NCBI RefSeq assembly: GCF_000512565.2
Contig: NC_089306.1
Span: forward strand, 930,001-994,000
Length of the DNA: 64,000 bases
Direction: 5' to 3'
From: Kwoniella dejecticola CBS 10117
Lineage: Eukaryota; Basidiomycota; Tremellomycetes; Tremellales; Cryptococcaceae
The notes beneath the pieces are model-generated. The model did not search any database, was not told where the DNA came from, and worked only from the letters and a program-made list of their open reading frames with translations. The first letter of the stretch is position 1; every line of letters starts with the position of its first letter. Positions 30,268 through 43,074 of this stretch are shown one piece after another. Made by a program: the position numbers and the translations under genes.

Positions 30268-33095
30268 TTATGCTCCTCGGGCTTTAGCAGCAGCAGCCAT
30301 CTTGTTCAAGGCGGAACCAGCCTTGAACCATTCCCATTGACCTTCGTTGATAGACGAGGTAGTCAAGAACGAATCTTTAGAACCGTCTTTGTGGGTGATC
30401 TCAACCTTGATATCTTGTCCAGGCTTGAATTCGTTAAGACCGACAATCGACAATTTATCGGTACCAGAGATCTTGTCGTAATCGGCAGAGTTCTTGAACC
30501 ATAACGGGAGCATACCTTGCTTCTTCAAGTTGGTCTCGTGGATACGGGCGAATGATCGGCAGATGACAGCTCGTCCACCCAAGAATCGGGGTTCCAAAGC
30601 GGCGTGTTCTCTAGATGAACCTTCTCCGTAGTTCTCATCTCCAACAACAACCCAAGGGATATCTCGGTCTCGGTAGTAAGCACCAACGGTTGGAACAGGG
30701 CCAAATTCACCGGTTTCTTGGTTCAAGACAGAGTTGGCTTCTCCAGAGTCGGCGTTGATGGCACCGATCAAACAGTTTTGAGAGATGTTCTCCAAGTGAC
30801 CTCGGTATTTCAACCATGGTCCACCGGCGGAGATGTGATCGGTGGTGCACTTTCCTTTGGCCTTGATGAGGACAGGAGCGTCGATGATGTCCTTTCCGTC
30901 CCATGCCTTGAATGGCTTGAGGAGTTGTAATCGGTCGGAAGAGGGAGAGACAGCGACGTTGACGGTGGTACCATCCTCGGGGGGAGCTTGGAAGGTGTTT
31001 TCACCGGCATCGTATCCCTTGGCGGGAAGCTCGAAACCAGCTGGGTCGGAGAATTTGAATTCCTTACCGTCGGAACCCTTGAGCGAGTCGGTAAGAGGGT
31101 TGAAAGTGAGGGAACCAGCGAAGGTCATGGCAGTTACGAGATCAGGGGAAGCGACGAAAGCGTGGGTAGCAGGGTTGGCATCGTTTCTACCGGTGAAGTT
31201 TCGGTTGTAAGAAGAGATGATAGAGTTGACTTCGCCCTTCTTGACATCTTGTCGATCCCATTGACCGATACAAGGTCCACAAGCGTTGGCAAGAACAACA
31301 CCACCGACATCCTCGAAAGTATCGACGAAACCGTCTCGAGCGATGGTAGCTCTGACTTGCTCGGAACCAGGGGTGATGGTGAAGATGGATTTGGTCTTGA
31401 GACCGTGGTCGGCGGCTTCCTTGGCGATGTGAGCAGATCGAGACATGTCTTCGTAAGAAGAGTTGGTACATGAACCGATAAGTCCGACCTTGAGTTCCTC
31501 TGGCCAGTTGTTCTTCTTGACTTCCTCGGCGAACTTGGAGATGGGGGTAGCAAGATCCGGGGTGAAGGGACCGTTGATGTGGGGCTCAAGCTCAGAAAGG
31601 TTGATTTCGATTCTTCGGTCGTATTCAGATCCTTCATCTGGTTGCAAGTTATGGTTGAACTCTTGGGCGTAGGCGGCTTGTTGAGATCGACCGGTGGCTT
31701 CGAGGTAAGCGGACATTCGCTTGTTGTAAGGGAAGAGGGAAGTGGTAGCACCGATTTCGGCACCCATGTTACAGATGGTGGCCATACCGGTACATGAGAG
31801 GGATTCAACACCAGGACCGTGATACTCGATGATGGCACCGGTACCACCCTTTACGGTAAGGATACCAGCGACCTTGAGGATGATATCTTTAGGAGTGGTC
31901 CATCCGCTCATCTTTCCGTCGAGGTAAACACCGATAACTTTGGGAGCCTTAAGTTCCCAAGGGATGCCAGCCATCACATCTACGGCATCGGCACCTCCAA
32001 CACCACAGGCGACCATACCAAGACCACCAGCGTTAGGGGTGTGAGAATCGGTACCGATCATCATGAGACCAGGGAGAGCGTAGTTTTCGAGGATAATTTG
32101 GTGGCTGAAGCAGAGATTAGCTTTGTAGCTCATACAGGGTGCAGAATGACTGCTCACATGATACCAGATCCGGGCTTCCAGAAACCGATACCGTACTTGG
32201 CACAGGCGGTAGCCAAGAAGTCGTAGACTTCTCGGTTGATGTCGATAGCTCGAGCCAAATCTTTGGGTCCTCCAACTTGAGCTTGGATCAAGTGATCACA
32301 GTGAACGGAAGTGGGGACGGCGGTTTGGGGGAGACCGGCAGACATGAATTGGAGGATAGCCATCTATGAAAAGGGTAAAAAGCACAGACGGTCAGTGACA
32401 ATCAGAATGACGCGTTTTTGATGGGAAATTCCCCGAGAATGTGGTCAACTCACTTGAGCAGTAGCATCTTGGCATGCAACTCGCTGAAAACGATCAAAAT
32501 CCAGTCAGCAGAGACTCAGCGGAACATATGGAACGACAAAACTCACGTCTGGTCGGAGCTTGAGGTACGATACACCTCGTTCGATATCTTGCTCGTGAGG
32601 GTTATCCAAGTGACCGTACACGATCTTCTCAGCAAGGGTCAGAGGTCGGTTGAGTCTATACGTGATTAAGTACATGTCAGCGAGATGCTTCGACGCGGTG
32701 TGAGCTTTTTGAAAGAGGATTCCGGCAAGCTTGTGACAAGGTGGAGCGGGATTGAAGCAGCGAATGAGAATTGATTTTTTAATAATCAGGTCCCCTAACC
32801 GCTCGCTCGCCGCCTGCGGCCCGTCCACCGGCCAATTATCCCTCATAACGATCGAAGAGAGGGATAGCTTGAAGAGAAAGAACGAGAAAGATGAAATTGA
32901 TGCTCACCTTTGCCTGACAACTTGTAAATTACTCTCGATTCTAGCGTAGTTGACGAATTTTCCCTTTTCAAGGTTCGACATGGGCACTTGTTTGTCGCCT
33001 ATGGAGGATTGGACAGTCGCCATGGATCTCGATAACATCGATGATCTCGATGAGAGGGACTGAGCCCCCTTGACGAGGAATCTTGAGGATACCAT
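30268..33095 (-). CDS. ACO1: Aconitate hydratase, mitochondrial
   Basis: TCA-cycle enzyme converting citrate to isocitrate through cis-aconitate, in the mitochondrial matrix. Exons 33095-32908, 32655-32547, 32483-32454, 32363-32158 and 32104-30268 give 789 residues, the usual length. An Arg/Ser-rich N-terminus (MVSSRFLVKGAQSLSSRSSM) is a likely transit peptide. The third exon codes only ten residues (RVACQDATAQ). Recognisable blocks: TSVHCDHLIQAQ, MIGTDSHTPNAGGLG, GSCTNSSYEDM and NACGPCIGQW (4Fe-4S cysteine ligands), GRNDANPATHAFVASP, KCTTDHISAGGPW and GSSREHAALEPRFLGG (substrate-binding arginine and serine region). No oddities. It is the right-hand flank of the duplicated block. Confidence 0.97.
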
Positions 33096-33913
33096 CGTGC
33101 GTGAGTGGTTGAGGGAATTGTATTTCTTAAGACTTAAGAGTGGGAGGGGAGGAAAGAGTTTTGCGTTGAAACTTGGGCTATCAATCCAGGTAGATGGTTA
33201 TCAACAATATCAATCGACCACCTCTTAACAGGTCGAACTGAATATGCTTTCGTTGATCTGTTTTGGATTATTGAGGATGTTGATGAAGAAGAAAGAGAAA
33301 GTGAGAAAAATCTAACACGTCTATCTGTATTCCACGATAAAAGGAGGAGCCAGTAATTGTCACTGCAGCACTGCAGCTGACCGAACTAACTATACTGAAT
33401 TGACTGCATGCAATGAACAAGTACAAGTATTGATTTCCTTGCGATTTGATAGGTTGATTCCTATCATGCGTCATATAACCGTAATAATCCGACCAAAGCC
33501 GCCTAAACAAAACAACCCAAAAATAACACGTAATGCCAAATTATCATTCGACTTCGGTTTTACCAGGCCACATATAGCCGAATTTTGGCTCTGCATCCTC
33601 GGCCGAATTTATCAACCTCTAAGAATCAAGATGAAACGCATACCAAATATCACTCGTTGTTGTCCAACATCAAGGGCATGAAGGTCAGGACAAATGACCA
33701 AGCTATGCAAGGGTAGATTGCGGCTCCGCAATTCCGATCATTCACTCGGGCATGATGAGCGCGATGAATGAGTGTGCAACTGGATTGATCATGGACTTCA
33801 CACTGTATTTCATCTTTCTCATACTACTAACAAGGACACCCGAATATAAGACATGATAGATAGACTGAAACCAACTCAAAGGCTACAAAGGAAACTCCGG
33901 ATAGTTCTTGCGT
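33096..33913. other. Intergenic region aconitase/cytochrome c peroxidase
   Basis: Promoter side of aconitase and 3' flank of the peroxidase gene. The open frame 33400-33681 looks like noise. Nothing else seen. Confidence 0.55.
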
Positions 33914-35838
33914 CTACTCGGAACCCATCTTCCAAGGTTCACCAGCGAATTGAGCGGTCGGTACACCCAATTCAAGGAGTTTAGCGAAAGCCTTAGAGAA
34001 GCTGTTATGAGGCATAAGCGAGAGTTCTCTGCGAGGCAAGCGGGAATGCAGGTCAACTCACTCCTTGAAGAAGGCCTCTTCATCCTTGGCATAGACATCG
34101 ACGAATTTCTTGAATGACTTATCTTTGACAAGGGCCATGTCGGTGCTAAAAGCAGAATGCTAGGTGGTGAGACTGGAGACGCGAATGCACCAAGGAAGGT
34201 AGACTTACGGAAGCATCATGAGGGTCTTGGTCTTCTTGTCTTCGTATTGAGCTGGTCCCTTCCTGTAAGTTCAAGTCTCATCAGCATCATTCGCATCGCT
34301 TGAACAGGGCTGCTGAGCCAGACTCACCACTTTCTCCATTGCCAAGGCTCATCCTCCAACAACGTGAAGTATTGGTTAGAGAAGGTAACAGGAGAGAAAG
34401 TCCATGGACCTTCGAATCCAGATCGATCTACATATCAAGCCTCAATGTTCAGCATAAACCGACAACGACAGGATTTTGAGACTGCTACTCACCGGTGTGG
34501 CATCTACCCATAGCATGAGCTCCGGAAAGAGCCACGATCTCTTGGTCGTTGAAGCTTCACGCACCAAGAAGAAATCAGCATTTGTATGCTGCGTGCTGCA
34601 GCACGATTGGATCGGCATGAACTCACCCCATTCGGTAGAAGATGAATCTCAAGTGATCTTGAGCTTGCGCAGCATCGGGCAATCGTCCATCGGGAGTAAC
34701 GTGGTGCTCGAACCCATCGATTCTTCCAGGTCTCCAAGGGACCGTGGGTCCACCCGATTCTTGGACAGCGGCGACTCCACCAAGTGTCCAGAGGTCACCG
34801 TATGAGATCCATGGGAATTCTTCCTTGATCTTTTGCATGTGATCTCGCGCGATATTCTACAAGACCACGCGTCATGGAATCAGCAACCCATTGTGGTCCG
34901 AGATAAATCGATCGCTCAGGAAAGGCTATGGTGAGTAGCTGTGGTCCGGAATAAATCGATCGCTCAGAAAAGGCTATGTTGCGTAGCCGTGTTCCAGGCG
35001 AGATGCAGATATGGGCAGGACAGGGGAAAATAGAGGTTGATGGGGACTCACCAAACCGTTGTTAGCACCGTGTTCCGACTCAGGCTTGAATCGCATGGTG
35101 GCATAGTTGGATCCACCAGTGTTATCATCCTTGTTATAAGTTCCCGAGGCGTGCCAAGCTAATCTGATGAGGACAGGTGCGAGGGAGCCGTCTATCAACA
35201 CGGGCAAGGAATCGTCAGCTCGCTTTCAGACAGCGCTTCAAAGGTACTCTGAATCTTTGCGCTTTGATTTGTGACGACGCGTGAATGAGGCTCATGGGAA
35301 CGGGAAGAGTTCGATAGTCGGCGCCAACTCAAGAGAAGGATAGAATAATGAAACTCACCATCGTAACCCTCCTTCTCTAAGGTATCCGCGATCCGATCGT
35401 ACACCTTCTGATAATCCCCTTGTTTATGTCTCAATCCCAATTTACCCTCTGCGGCAGCAGCTACACCTCGAGCCTCCGACTTGAGCTCTTTGGCAGTCTC
35501 TCTGGGTGTCCCGTCGGTGCCGTAGAACAAGTATGCCGCTCCGGCAGCTGCGAGACCGACACCCGCAAGGAGGTATGGTACGGAAGATGATCTGGGTGGT
35601 GGAGGTGGGGTCTGCGGATCGGATCACAAAGAACACATCGTGCATCAGCTTCATGAGGATTGCCCTTGCATACACCTAAATCTGCGACGAGTAGGCAGAT
35701 GTGCGAGAGTAGTAGTCAACTCACGATCTCAGGTCCTCCAGACGCGAACCGTCTTCTCACAACTTGATTCCTAATCTGGACGGATTGTCCGGCTCTTCGA
35801 GCACAGGCAGTTCGCAATAATGGAGTGCGGAAGGACAT
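33914..35838 (-). CDS. CCP1: Cytochrome c peroxidase, mitochondrial
   Basis: Haem peroxidase of the mitochondrial intermembrane space that reduces hydrogen peroxide with electrons from cytochrome c. Nine exons: 35838-35725, 35611-35359, 35191-35052, 34856-34627, 34554-34493, 34427-34328, 34263-34210, 34145-34062, 34001-33914; 374 residues. The N-terminus has an Arg-rich presequence then a membrane-type segment (VPYLLAGVGLAAAGAAYLF), the bipartite signal expected for this protein. Active-site blocks: LIRLAWHASGTY (distal Arg, Trp, His), NNGL, TVPWRPGR, and LSGAHAMGRCH (proximal His), with FEGPWTFSP and DMALVKD following. The third intron is long (195 nt) because it contains a tandem 48-base duplication. 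Confidence 0.96.
34893..34988. repeat. Two-copy 48-base tandem repeat inside a CCP1 intron
   Basis: Units at 34893-34940 and 34941-34988 both begin GTGGTCCG and share ATAAATCGATCGCTCAG and AGGCTATG, differing at a handful of positions. It lies wholly within the intron 34857-35051. Confidence 0.85.
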
Positions 35839-36819
35839 CGTGTATCTATGTATACTATGTTGTCAATGTTTTACGTCCTGAATGACACTACGAGTCAGTT
35901 ATGCAGAGGATTATGTATTGAGGGGGAGGAGATGGGAATGAGAGCGGGGTAGTTCAATATGTGTGTATGTATGTATTAAACGCCTTGAACGTGATTGGAT
36001 AACCGTCGCCTCGCCCTGTCACCGAATCACCTGATCACCTGACCACCAGGCCCACGCCGAAATATTCCGGAGTGTATCTCGGCAGATCTTCCAACCAAAA
36101 ACCAACGCGACTCACCGTGCTTGGAGTGTATTCAGGCTAATTTGGTCAAACAGATGAAAAATGCAGAAATGTAGTTACTGGCTACTTCGCAATCAAGCTT
36201 AGATATGTTTATATAGGTATCGATAGCTTCACTTGCTAGCTTCAATTCCTCCAATCCAGGTGATATACTCTAGTCAGAGTAGACCTTTTGTGCAGGATCA
36301 AATGAGTCGATTCCATAATGAAAACGCAGGGCTGAGTCATCAATCCATCATCTGACGACGGACCATTCGCCGTATCCTGTCAGAGCGGGGCCAACCAATG
36401 AAATGGGTTAGAAAGCAACTCATCCCGAACATCCAACCGGGAAATCACTTCGACGGCATTCGCCGATCTTGCAGGGTAGGTGCAAATACATGCATGGACG
36501 GGAAGTGGGTCTTCAGTAAACGAAACGAATTGTATTCGAGTCAATCAACATCATGCATTTCCTCGCATGCAAACATAGAGATATCAAGACCCGAAAGAAG
36601 ACTACCGAGGCTGATGTTCGAGTCAGCATTGACCTTCGAGGTGACGTATCTACTTGTCCTTCAGAGAGGCACCATGTCATCCGCCGCTCGCCTCGTTTCC
36701 GAATATCTAGTCGGTCTTTGGCGAAGGCTCGAAACTTTCAATCACAATGAGAACCATAAGCTATGAAACCACAACAGTATCACACACCAAACCAATCCCA
36801 ACCATGTTCATCGTACTAC
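35839..36819. other. Intergenic region CCP1/aminotransferase
   Basis: Promoter side of the peroxidase gene. The open frame at 36398-36766 has no support. No other feature recognised. Confidence 0.5.
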
Positions 36820-39622
36820 TCACTCCGTGCCTAGCAGATGCGGCGTTTCTTTATGTTTCTTCAACAGCCTCTCAATCGCATCTAAGCCTCTATCGAGCTC
36901 TTCCAACTTGGGCCCAAAGCTTAGTCGCACGAAATGATGGCATGGAGAATGGAACAGGTTTCTTCGGTGCGAGGGGTTGATATCGAAGAATATCCCAGGG
37001 ACGCAAATCGTCTTTTCCTGATCGCGCAACGGTTCAATCATCAGCTGATTAGGATCACAATCGAGCGCGGCTCAACAAACACAGCACAGCACAGCACAGC
37101 ACAGCGTGCGCGATGAGCTCGCAAGGAGAAATTCAGAACTTACCTTGAGCAATTCCTCGAAAAACGTCAAACCGTTATTCAACGGACTATCTAACCTCTT
37201 CAGATCTAACCAAATGTAAAATGTAGCTTGGGGAGGTATCGTGACTTCCAATCCCATTTTCTTCAGTCTAGATAAGACATGATCCCTTTTGATTCGGAAA
37301 GCTTTCTGTAGCGAGACCTAACGGCTCAACGTGTCAATACCGCCAACCAAAACAGAGTATTCACTGCTCCTCTGACTTGCACTCACCTTATCTTGCTGGA
37401 CCCTCTGATAATCCAGAAGCGGTACAGCTGCTTTTTGCAAACTATTGCCGGATGTCAAATGTACAAATATTGATCAGCCACTGAAAGATGATGAAAGTTG
37501 AGACGACATAGTCTGGCTACACGGCTACGAACACTCACACATGCGAAGCTCCCCCATCGAGGAAACTACCAGATTGCGATATAGCGCTGATCACGCTCTT
37601 TGGTCCGACGACCCAGCAGACTCTCCATCCTGGTAATCTGCAATGACCCGTCGCGCCGTTAGCTATGCTGCTTTCAGCCGGTGATGCAATGAGGCTCTAC
37701 CAGGGACTCGCCTGAATCCCTTGGTCAGTCCATTGATCAGTATGACCGGGTCCTACTCATAGACTATCAGCTCGAATCCATTCCGCTTCTAAGACCATTG
37801 AAGAGCGAGTCAATCACATACCTCGTTCACGTCTTCCACATATCTAGCTCCGCTCAAGCTGGTGCCCAGATCCTCGGGATTATCGGGGTATTGATACCTG
37901 ATTCCAAGAGGTAAGTAAGCACAACAGCCCCAACTAGACGGACTCAAAAATAAACGGAGGAGGAGCGACGTACCAACTATAAAATTCATCCAGGATCACA
38001 GTCGTCTTTTCTCTCGCTAATTGCACCAAATCGCGTAATTCGTCTCCTGATATACACTGTCCCGTTGGATTTCGGGCTGGCGCATGGGTTCAGCGTTTCC
38101 GGTCCACAGATTGTACTTTTGAAACGGAAAGCGGTCAAAACGACTCACGATTCGATGCGATGATGACGCTCAAATTCAGATTCTCTATTTCTCGTTTGAG
38201 CTATGACCAACCCTTGATCAATGTCGCTACGATGCGTGTTTTCGCCGGGTGGGCTTGACTCACCTGATCCAAATTCAATTTATATTTGTCCTAAATAGAG
38301 TAAAATGGAATAATACAATAAGCTGTCGAACTACCCTTCGCAAATAAGAGCGAGAACTAGACGTACCTTCGCATCCAAAGCTGTGGGGATAGGTATAAGT
38401 CGCTTGAAGACCGAAAGTACCTCCGAGTAGGTGGTATCTGAGGAAATTGCGAGGTATGTCAGGGGGTCCATTCTTTTCCTTTGGGGCTACTACGATGTCC
38501 TCGACTCACATTCTGGTATTTGGTATCCTACGTGAGGTACAAACAGAATGTCAAGTGGAGTGCACTGAGCTGTACAATCGCATGACGACTTTTCATCGTT
38601 GTGAGAGGCTTACCACAATATACATCTCCCTGCGACGTACGAGTCAGGAATGATCAGGCGTTATCATTGGCTGCTTGAGAAAACCTGGTAAAGTGAGAGT
38701 CAACTTACGATCACAGCTGCCAATCTGGCCATACCAGCTCTCCCTCCTGGGGTGATACACACATTTTCGTACGTATATTGGGACGCTTGACCTTGTCTAT
38801 ACTCTTCGTTGTACAGGTTCTAGCATTCAGTCTGATAATCAGTCCAAGTAATCTCCGTCGAGAGAGACAATGTACTCTCTTCTTCATTCGACTTCGATGA
38901 TGTTTGGGAGATTGACATGAAATTATAGCTCACAGCGACTGCTTCTCTCAATTCCTTGATCCCCGTCGTAGGCCCATACTCATTCACTTCATCTCCCCAC
39001 TGAGTCAGATCGATCGTACCCGGTCTAGCAGGTCCATCAGGTAATGGTCCTACCTATTTTGGACTATCAGCTTTTCTTGCCCCTCTCTGTAATCTATAAC
39101 TAAGCAGAGTTTCCATTTTGAAGAGTAGGACTAGTATGATACCTTGCACCGATGATCATGATGGGACTGAGGTTAGTCTGAGATTGATTTCCTTAGTCAA
39201 ACTCACTTCCGGTGCTCCTTGTCCTAAATTCGCCCATTCTTTGTTATCGTACGAATATCCATTGGCCATCGCTCGATCCGTGCAGTAGGTCACTCCCGTT
39301 GCTCCGGGATGCAATATACCTGGTCTACGTGTAGTTTCAGATGTAATTGATTCAACCTCAGCTGAGCACTCTTGCGTACGACTACATGCGCTCGTCTCAT
39401 GTTGAAAGAGGGGACAATACGTACATCGTCTCTCCACTCTCATTTCCATCTTTCTGATTCAATTGATACACGACATCAGCATCAACATGAAATGGAGCCA
39501 GTGCAGAGCTCCATACTCACCCGATCATCGATGTACCTCCTCAACAACTGATGCGCCTCCGAGTCCGCTTCATGCCTTACGTCTTTGACGACTTTCGAAG
39601 CGATGTTGAAAAACGAAGACAT
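36820..39622 (-). CDS. Class I/II PLP-dependent aminotransferase
   Basis: Fold-type I aminotransferase split into about a dozen small exons; the first is 39622-39521 (MSSFFNIASKVVKDVRHEAD...). Conserved features: LGQGAPEV near the N-terminus, GPTTGIKELREAVA, ITPGGRAGMARL (glycine-rich PLP phosphate-side loop), ARNPTGQ, ILDEFYSWY (Asp and Tyr contacting the cofactor), and LTKGFRLPGWRVCW with the PLP-binding lysine. The tail FVRLSFGP contains the substrate-carboxylate arginine. Its amino-acid substrate cannot be told from sequence; relatives include aspartate, alanine and kynurenine enzymes. The intron directly after LTKGF appears to start with GCGAGT, a GC donor (exon ends at 37712). An (ACAGC)n tract sits in the last intron. 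The stop is at 36820-36822. Confidence 0.85.
37078..37104. repeat. (ACAGC)n microsatellite in aminotransferase intron
   Basis: About five tandem copies of a pentanucleotide between two coding exons of the aminotransferase gene. Confidence 0.85.
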
Positions 39623-40117
39623 CGCGTTATTCCTACTCGCTCAAGTCTCGCTAACCAGATTCAGTCGTGCGATGTATTAAGCTTCAGTGGGCTTGATCGG
39701 TCGGTCGAACGCAATCAAGCAAGCCGTCGTTGGATGAATGAAGACCGGACAGTCCGATGCATGCTAATCTCAGTGCAAGGTATGAATCAGTATTATTGTG
39801 TGCCCAGTACCGTCCCATTCCATCGGTAACACGAAGACCTGTCAAAGTCAAAAATAGAATGAAGCACAGTCGAAATAAATAAGCGTCATCGTCCCTGTTC
39901 CTGAATGATCGACTTTTTCGTCATCATCCAACCGAACCGACACAAAATGACCCCCTCTGGCAGGACATGATATCGCAATGCATGGTTTTATTTCTTCTCC
40001 AGATCCCTGTGTTCTTGCTCTTGTTCATCTGAGTCTACTATATATGTTTACGATTCTACCTCATTCTTCATAGGCTACATGAGTTATTGAATATCAACGT
40101 GTGGATATAAGACCTCC
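39623..40117. other. Intergenic region
   Basis: Promoter side of the aminotransferase gene and 3' flank of the next gene. No supported coding sequence. Confidence 0.5.
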
Positions 40118-41551
40118 TTATTGCTTCTTCTTGTTTCCTTTCTCGTCGACGATATCCGCCTGTTGTAAAGCCTGTTGCAACAGCTTGGCAAGCGATGGCG
40201 AGAGTTGGTCGACTTGCTTGATCAGATCTTTGGGTTCTCCAGGGATGTATTGAGCGGCGTCCTTCAATTTGCCTTCGAGCTGTTTGGCCTGGATTACCCA
40301 ATACAACGAGTCAGTATATAGTCGCTGATGACAAGAGAACGGTGAGGGATGAAAGGTTGTAGCAGACTAACCAAAGCCTCAGCATCCACTTTGCCGTCCT
40401 TGGCTTTGCTCTTCAACCAAGCTTCGGCAGTATCAGCAGGGAGACCAGCTTTGCTTGCGGCTTCCTTAAGTTGCTTGATCAACGAGTCCACATCGGCAGG
40501 AGCGGCTGCCATCATGGAAACACAATTTGTCAGCCACACATTCGCTTGAGCTCGAAGTCTTGAAGGGAGGGACGACTCACCATCTTTGAGACCCTTCAAG
40601 AAAGCATCAGCGGTGTCTTTACCCTCCTTCCTCTGTTTCTCCACTTCCTTGTAAATCTTCGAAGCGGTCTCTTCAACTTGTTTCAGTTGATCTCCTCCGA
40701 TATCCTTGGCCTTCTTAATCAAGCTATCAAAGTCGAAATCCTTGAGATCCTTCAAATTGGAAGGGATATTCCCAGCAATGACAGCGATCAGACCTTGAGC
40801 AGAAGCCGGTAAATCATCTTTCAACTCAGTCGCCAAAGACTTCCAATCCACATTCTCGATTTTGCCCTTCGCGTCCTTCACTTTAGCTTGGATCTTCTCG
40901 ATGACTTTCTTAGCGTCGTCTCCGCCGACGTTCTTCAATTCGTCTAAAGCGCCATCGAGGTCTTTGCCCTTCAATTTGGATAGGAAAGCGGCGATACCTC
41001 CTTCTTGGCTGTCGAGGGCTTTGTATAATGCGAAAGCACCGGGTGGGAGGACGGCTTGAGCGTAAGTCGACAGGCCGGTGGACTGTACATCGTGTAGATG
41101 GTGTTGGTAAGCTTGCTAGCATACGAAGAAGCGCAGAGAGTCAATCATGCGTTGACAGCACACTCACAAGTTGAGAGGCATTCTCCTTAGCGCTGTTCAC
41201 TCCTTGATGAGCAATATGAGCGACATTGACGATCGGCTTGAGGTAGAAGTAACCTCCGATTCCGACACCCAAGACGGAAGCCAAGACAGCAAGCAGGAGT
41301 GTGTTGTGGGTGGTAGAAGGTTCAGGCCCTGAGGGAATTTCGGTGGCGTATGTTCGTCGGAAAGCTCGGGAGGTGGAGGCTGACGAGAGAGGGGTGACTC
41401 GTTTGGGAAGGGCTCGAGGTCGCTATAAAATGAGCAAAATAGGGAATCAACACTCAAATCCCCTTTGACTGGCTCGGAGGAAATTACTCACAGTGACAGC
41501 TCGAGGAGCTGACAATCTCAACGAGGCAGTAGCGGGTCTGACGAATGACAT
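40118..41551 (-). CDS. Uncharacterised mitochondrial-type single-span protein with helical Lys/Ala-rich body
   Basis: I do not recognise the family. Exons 41551-41492, 41422-41168, 41115-40581, 40505-40372, 40288-40118 give 384 residues. The N-terminus (MSFVRPATASLRLSAPRAVT) is Arg/Ser/Ala-rich without acidic residues, like a mitochondrial presequence, and is followed by a membrane segment (LLLAVLASVLGVGIGGYFYL) at about residue 58. The rest is strongly helical and charged with repeated short units of the form K-x-x-D-x-x-x-A-L-x-x-L, e.g. DLDGALDELKNVGGDDAKKV and DFDFDSLIKKAKDIGGDQL, and a KNKKKQ-type basic end. The topology suggests an inner-membrane protein facing one compartment with a long helical domain; the role is unknown. 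Confidence 0.75.
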
Positions 41552-42279
41552 GGTGAGTTGGGCGTTGATTATTTGTTATTGACCTGAAAGAGGTTGTGAA
41601 ATGGTGGATTCTGTCAATTCTGAGGGAGAGATATCTTTGAAAACGTCCAGGGGCCTGCTTGTCATACACCTTATATATGTATATACGCAAGAGAAGCCAC
41701 GAGATGTATGAGGAATTCAGGTGCAGTAAGCGAAAAGACAGTGACGTGCCCGGGTGACATAAAGAGTGATCCGCGCACTGACGTCATTCAGTATTGTACC
41801 TCAAAATGACCATTCCAGTATTCGGTTTCTTCGTCTGTGCGTCTATGTCGCAACCCTCGTTTAGCCGGATCTGGTCATTTATTGTGCTTGGGCGGGTGTT
41901 TGAGTCAATACGATGCAAATAATGCATTGGACAGTGGTCTTTGTCACGAAGAGAGAACGAACATTTCGTGTGCATAATTGTTGACATATAACAGCTAGGA
42001 GGCAGGATTGATTTATGTATACGTATCGACCTTGCAATATGGTGTGGGCAATCAAACGTTAACTCTTTCGAGAGCGCGCTATACGGACAAAGGTGCTTCG
42101 TGTCAGCGTTGAAGCATTCGACGTTTTCGTTCACTTGACCATGAGAGAAAATAATGGTATGAAAGATCTGGAGTTGTGTGAGGACTGACTGGAATGACGC
42201 GGCATGGCCGAATGCACAGAAAGTCAGAATCTGACTCACTCACCTGTCCATCCACGTCCCCCTTCCCTTCAAAAAGCAT
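41552..42279. other. Intergenic region
   Basis: Promoter side of the preceding minus-strand gene. The minus frame 42239-41784 lacks any protein-like pattern. Nothing else seen. Confidence 0.5.
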
Positions 42280-42472
42280 CTAATCGTATTTGCTTGTGGA
42301 CTGTTGAGCTCCGCCCGTTGCTTTCGCCTGTTCTTCATCATTCTTAGCGAATGCCCTGACGATCGCAAGAGCTTCATCGATGTCGTCCGGTTCTCACGGT
42401 TTCAGCTCGAAACAAGCCATGAAGTTCGTCCATCCTCCATAATCTTTGACTACTTGCTTCTCCCAGGGGTTA
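42280..42472 (-). pseudogene. Fragment of a small fungal protein gene with internal stop
   Basis: After a CTTAG acceptor at 42473-42474 (minus strand) the frame reads NPWEKQVVKDYGGWTNFM, then ACFELKP, a TGA stop, then EPDDIDEALAIVRAFAKND and a Gln/Lys tail ending TSKYD and TAG. The composition and continuity on both sides of the TGA look like one real coding exon with a single nonsense change (TGG to TGA would suffice). No convincing upstream exon was found on the minus strand in the next 600 bases, so the 5' part may be lost. I do not name the family with confidence; GGWTNFM followed by a DPDD-type helix resembles small uncharacterised fungal proteins. An unseen intron or an error could rescue it. 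Confidence 0.45.
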
Positions 42473-43074
42473 CTAAGGGGAGGCTCTATAGGTCAAAATA
42501 GGTCGGGTTGGGTTCGGTAGGGCGCGTCGAGAGGAGGACAAAGAAAAGGAAGAAGAGGAAGAAAATACAGAAGCGGTTAGCACAGTGGGCATATCCGATA
42601 CTGAATCAGACTTGTCGTCAATTTGAAGGGGAGTGCACCCACGTAAACCGTCTGAAGCTGGCATTGCTTCTTGTGACTTTGTTTGTGTGTGATCTTTGAT
42701 GAGGAATGCTACAGCTGGGTCTACATCCGAGTCCGAGACTGTTGGGGAGAACGAAAGTAACGCAGGAAATACCTTCATCAAATCTGAGCATATAGCGGTA
42801 ACTGCGTCAGTTGTTTGGCTCGGTTCAAGGTGTCAAGGTGGAGCCGAGCGACTGACTGTACTGGTATTCAAGACATGTATTTCTTATGGTCAAACCTGAC
42901 AGTCACACAGCTGGCCACACACACCTCTACACTACAGTATCAAAACATCGGGCGACAACGCAGTGCATGCCATAGCAAGTATCTCATCAAGGCGTAATCA
43001 CAGGAATCCCCTCTGAAGTACAACACGGAATGCCAAATCCTACATCGTCAAGCACGAAGTAATAGATTGATCAT
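42473..43074. other. Intergenic region
   Basis: Downstream flank of the dynactin gene. An A/G-rich run lies at about 42535-42570. No gene supported. Confidence 0.5.

Noticed and set aside
42473..42781. Minus-strand 102-codon frame rich in serine
   Set aside because: Not continuous with the nearby broken fragment, no homology pattern, and the serine run comes from an A/G-rich tract.
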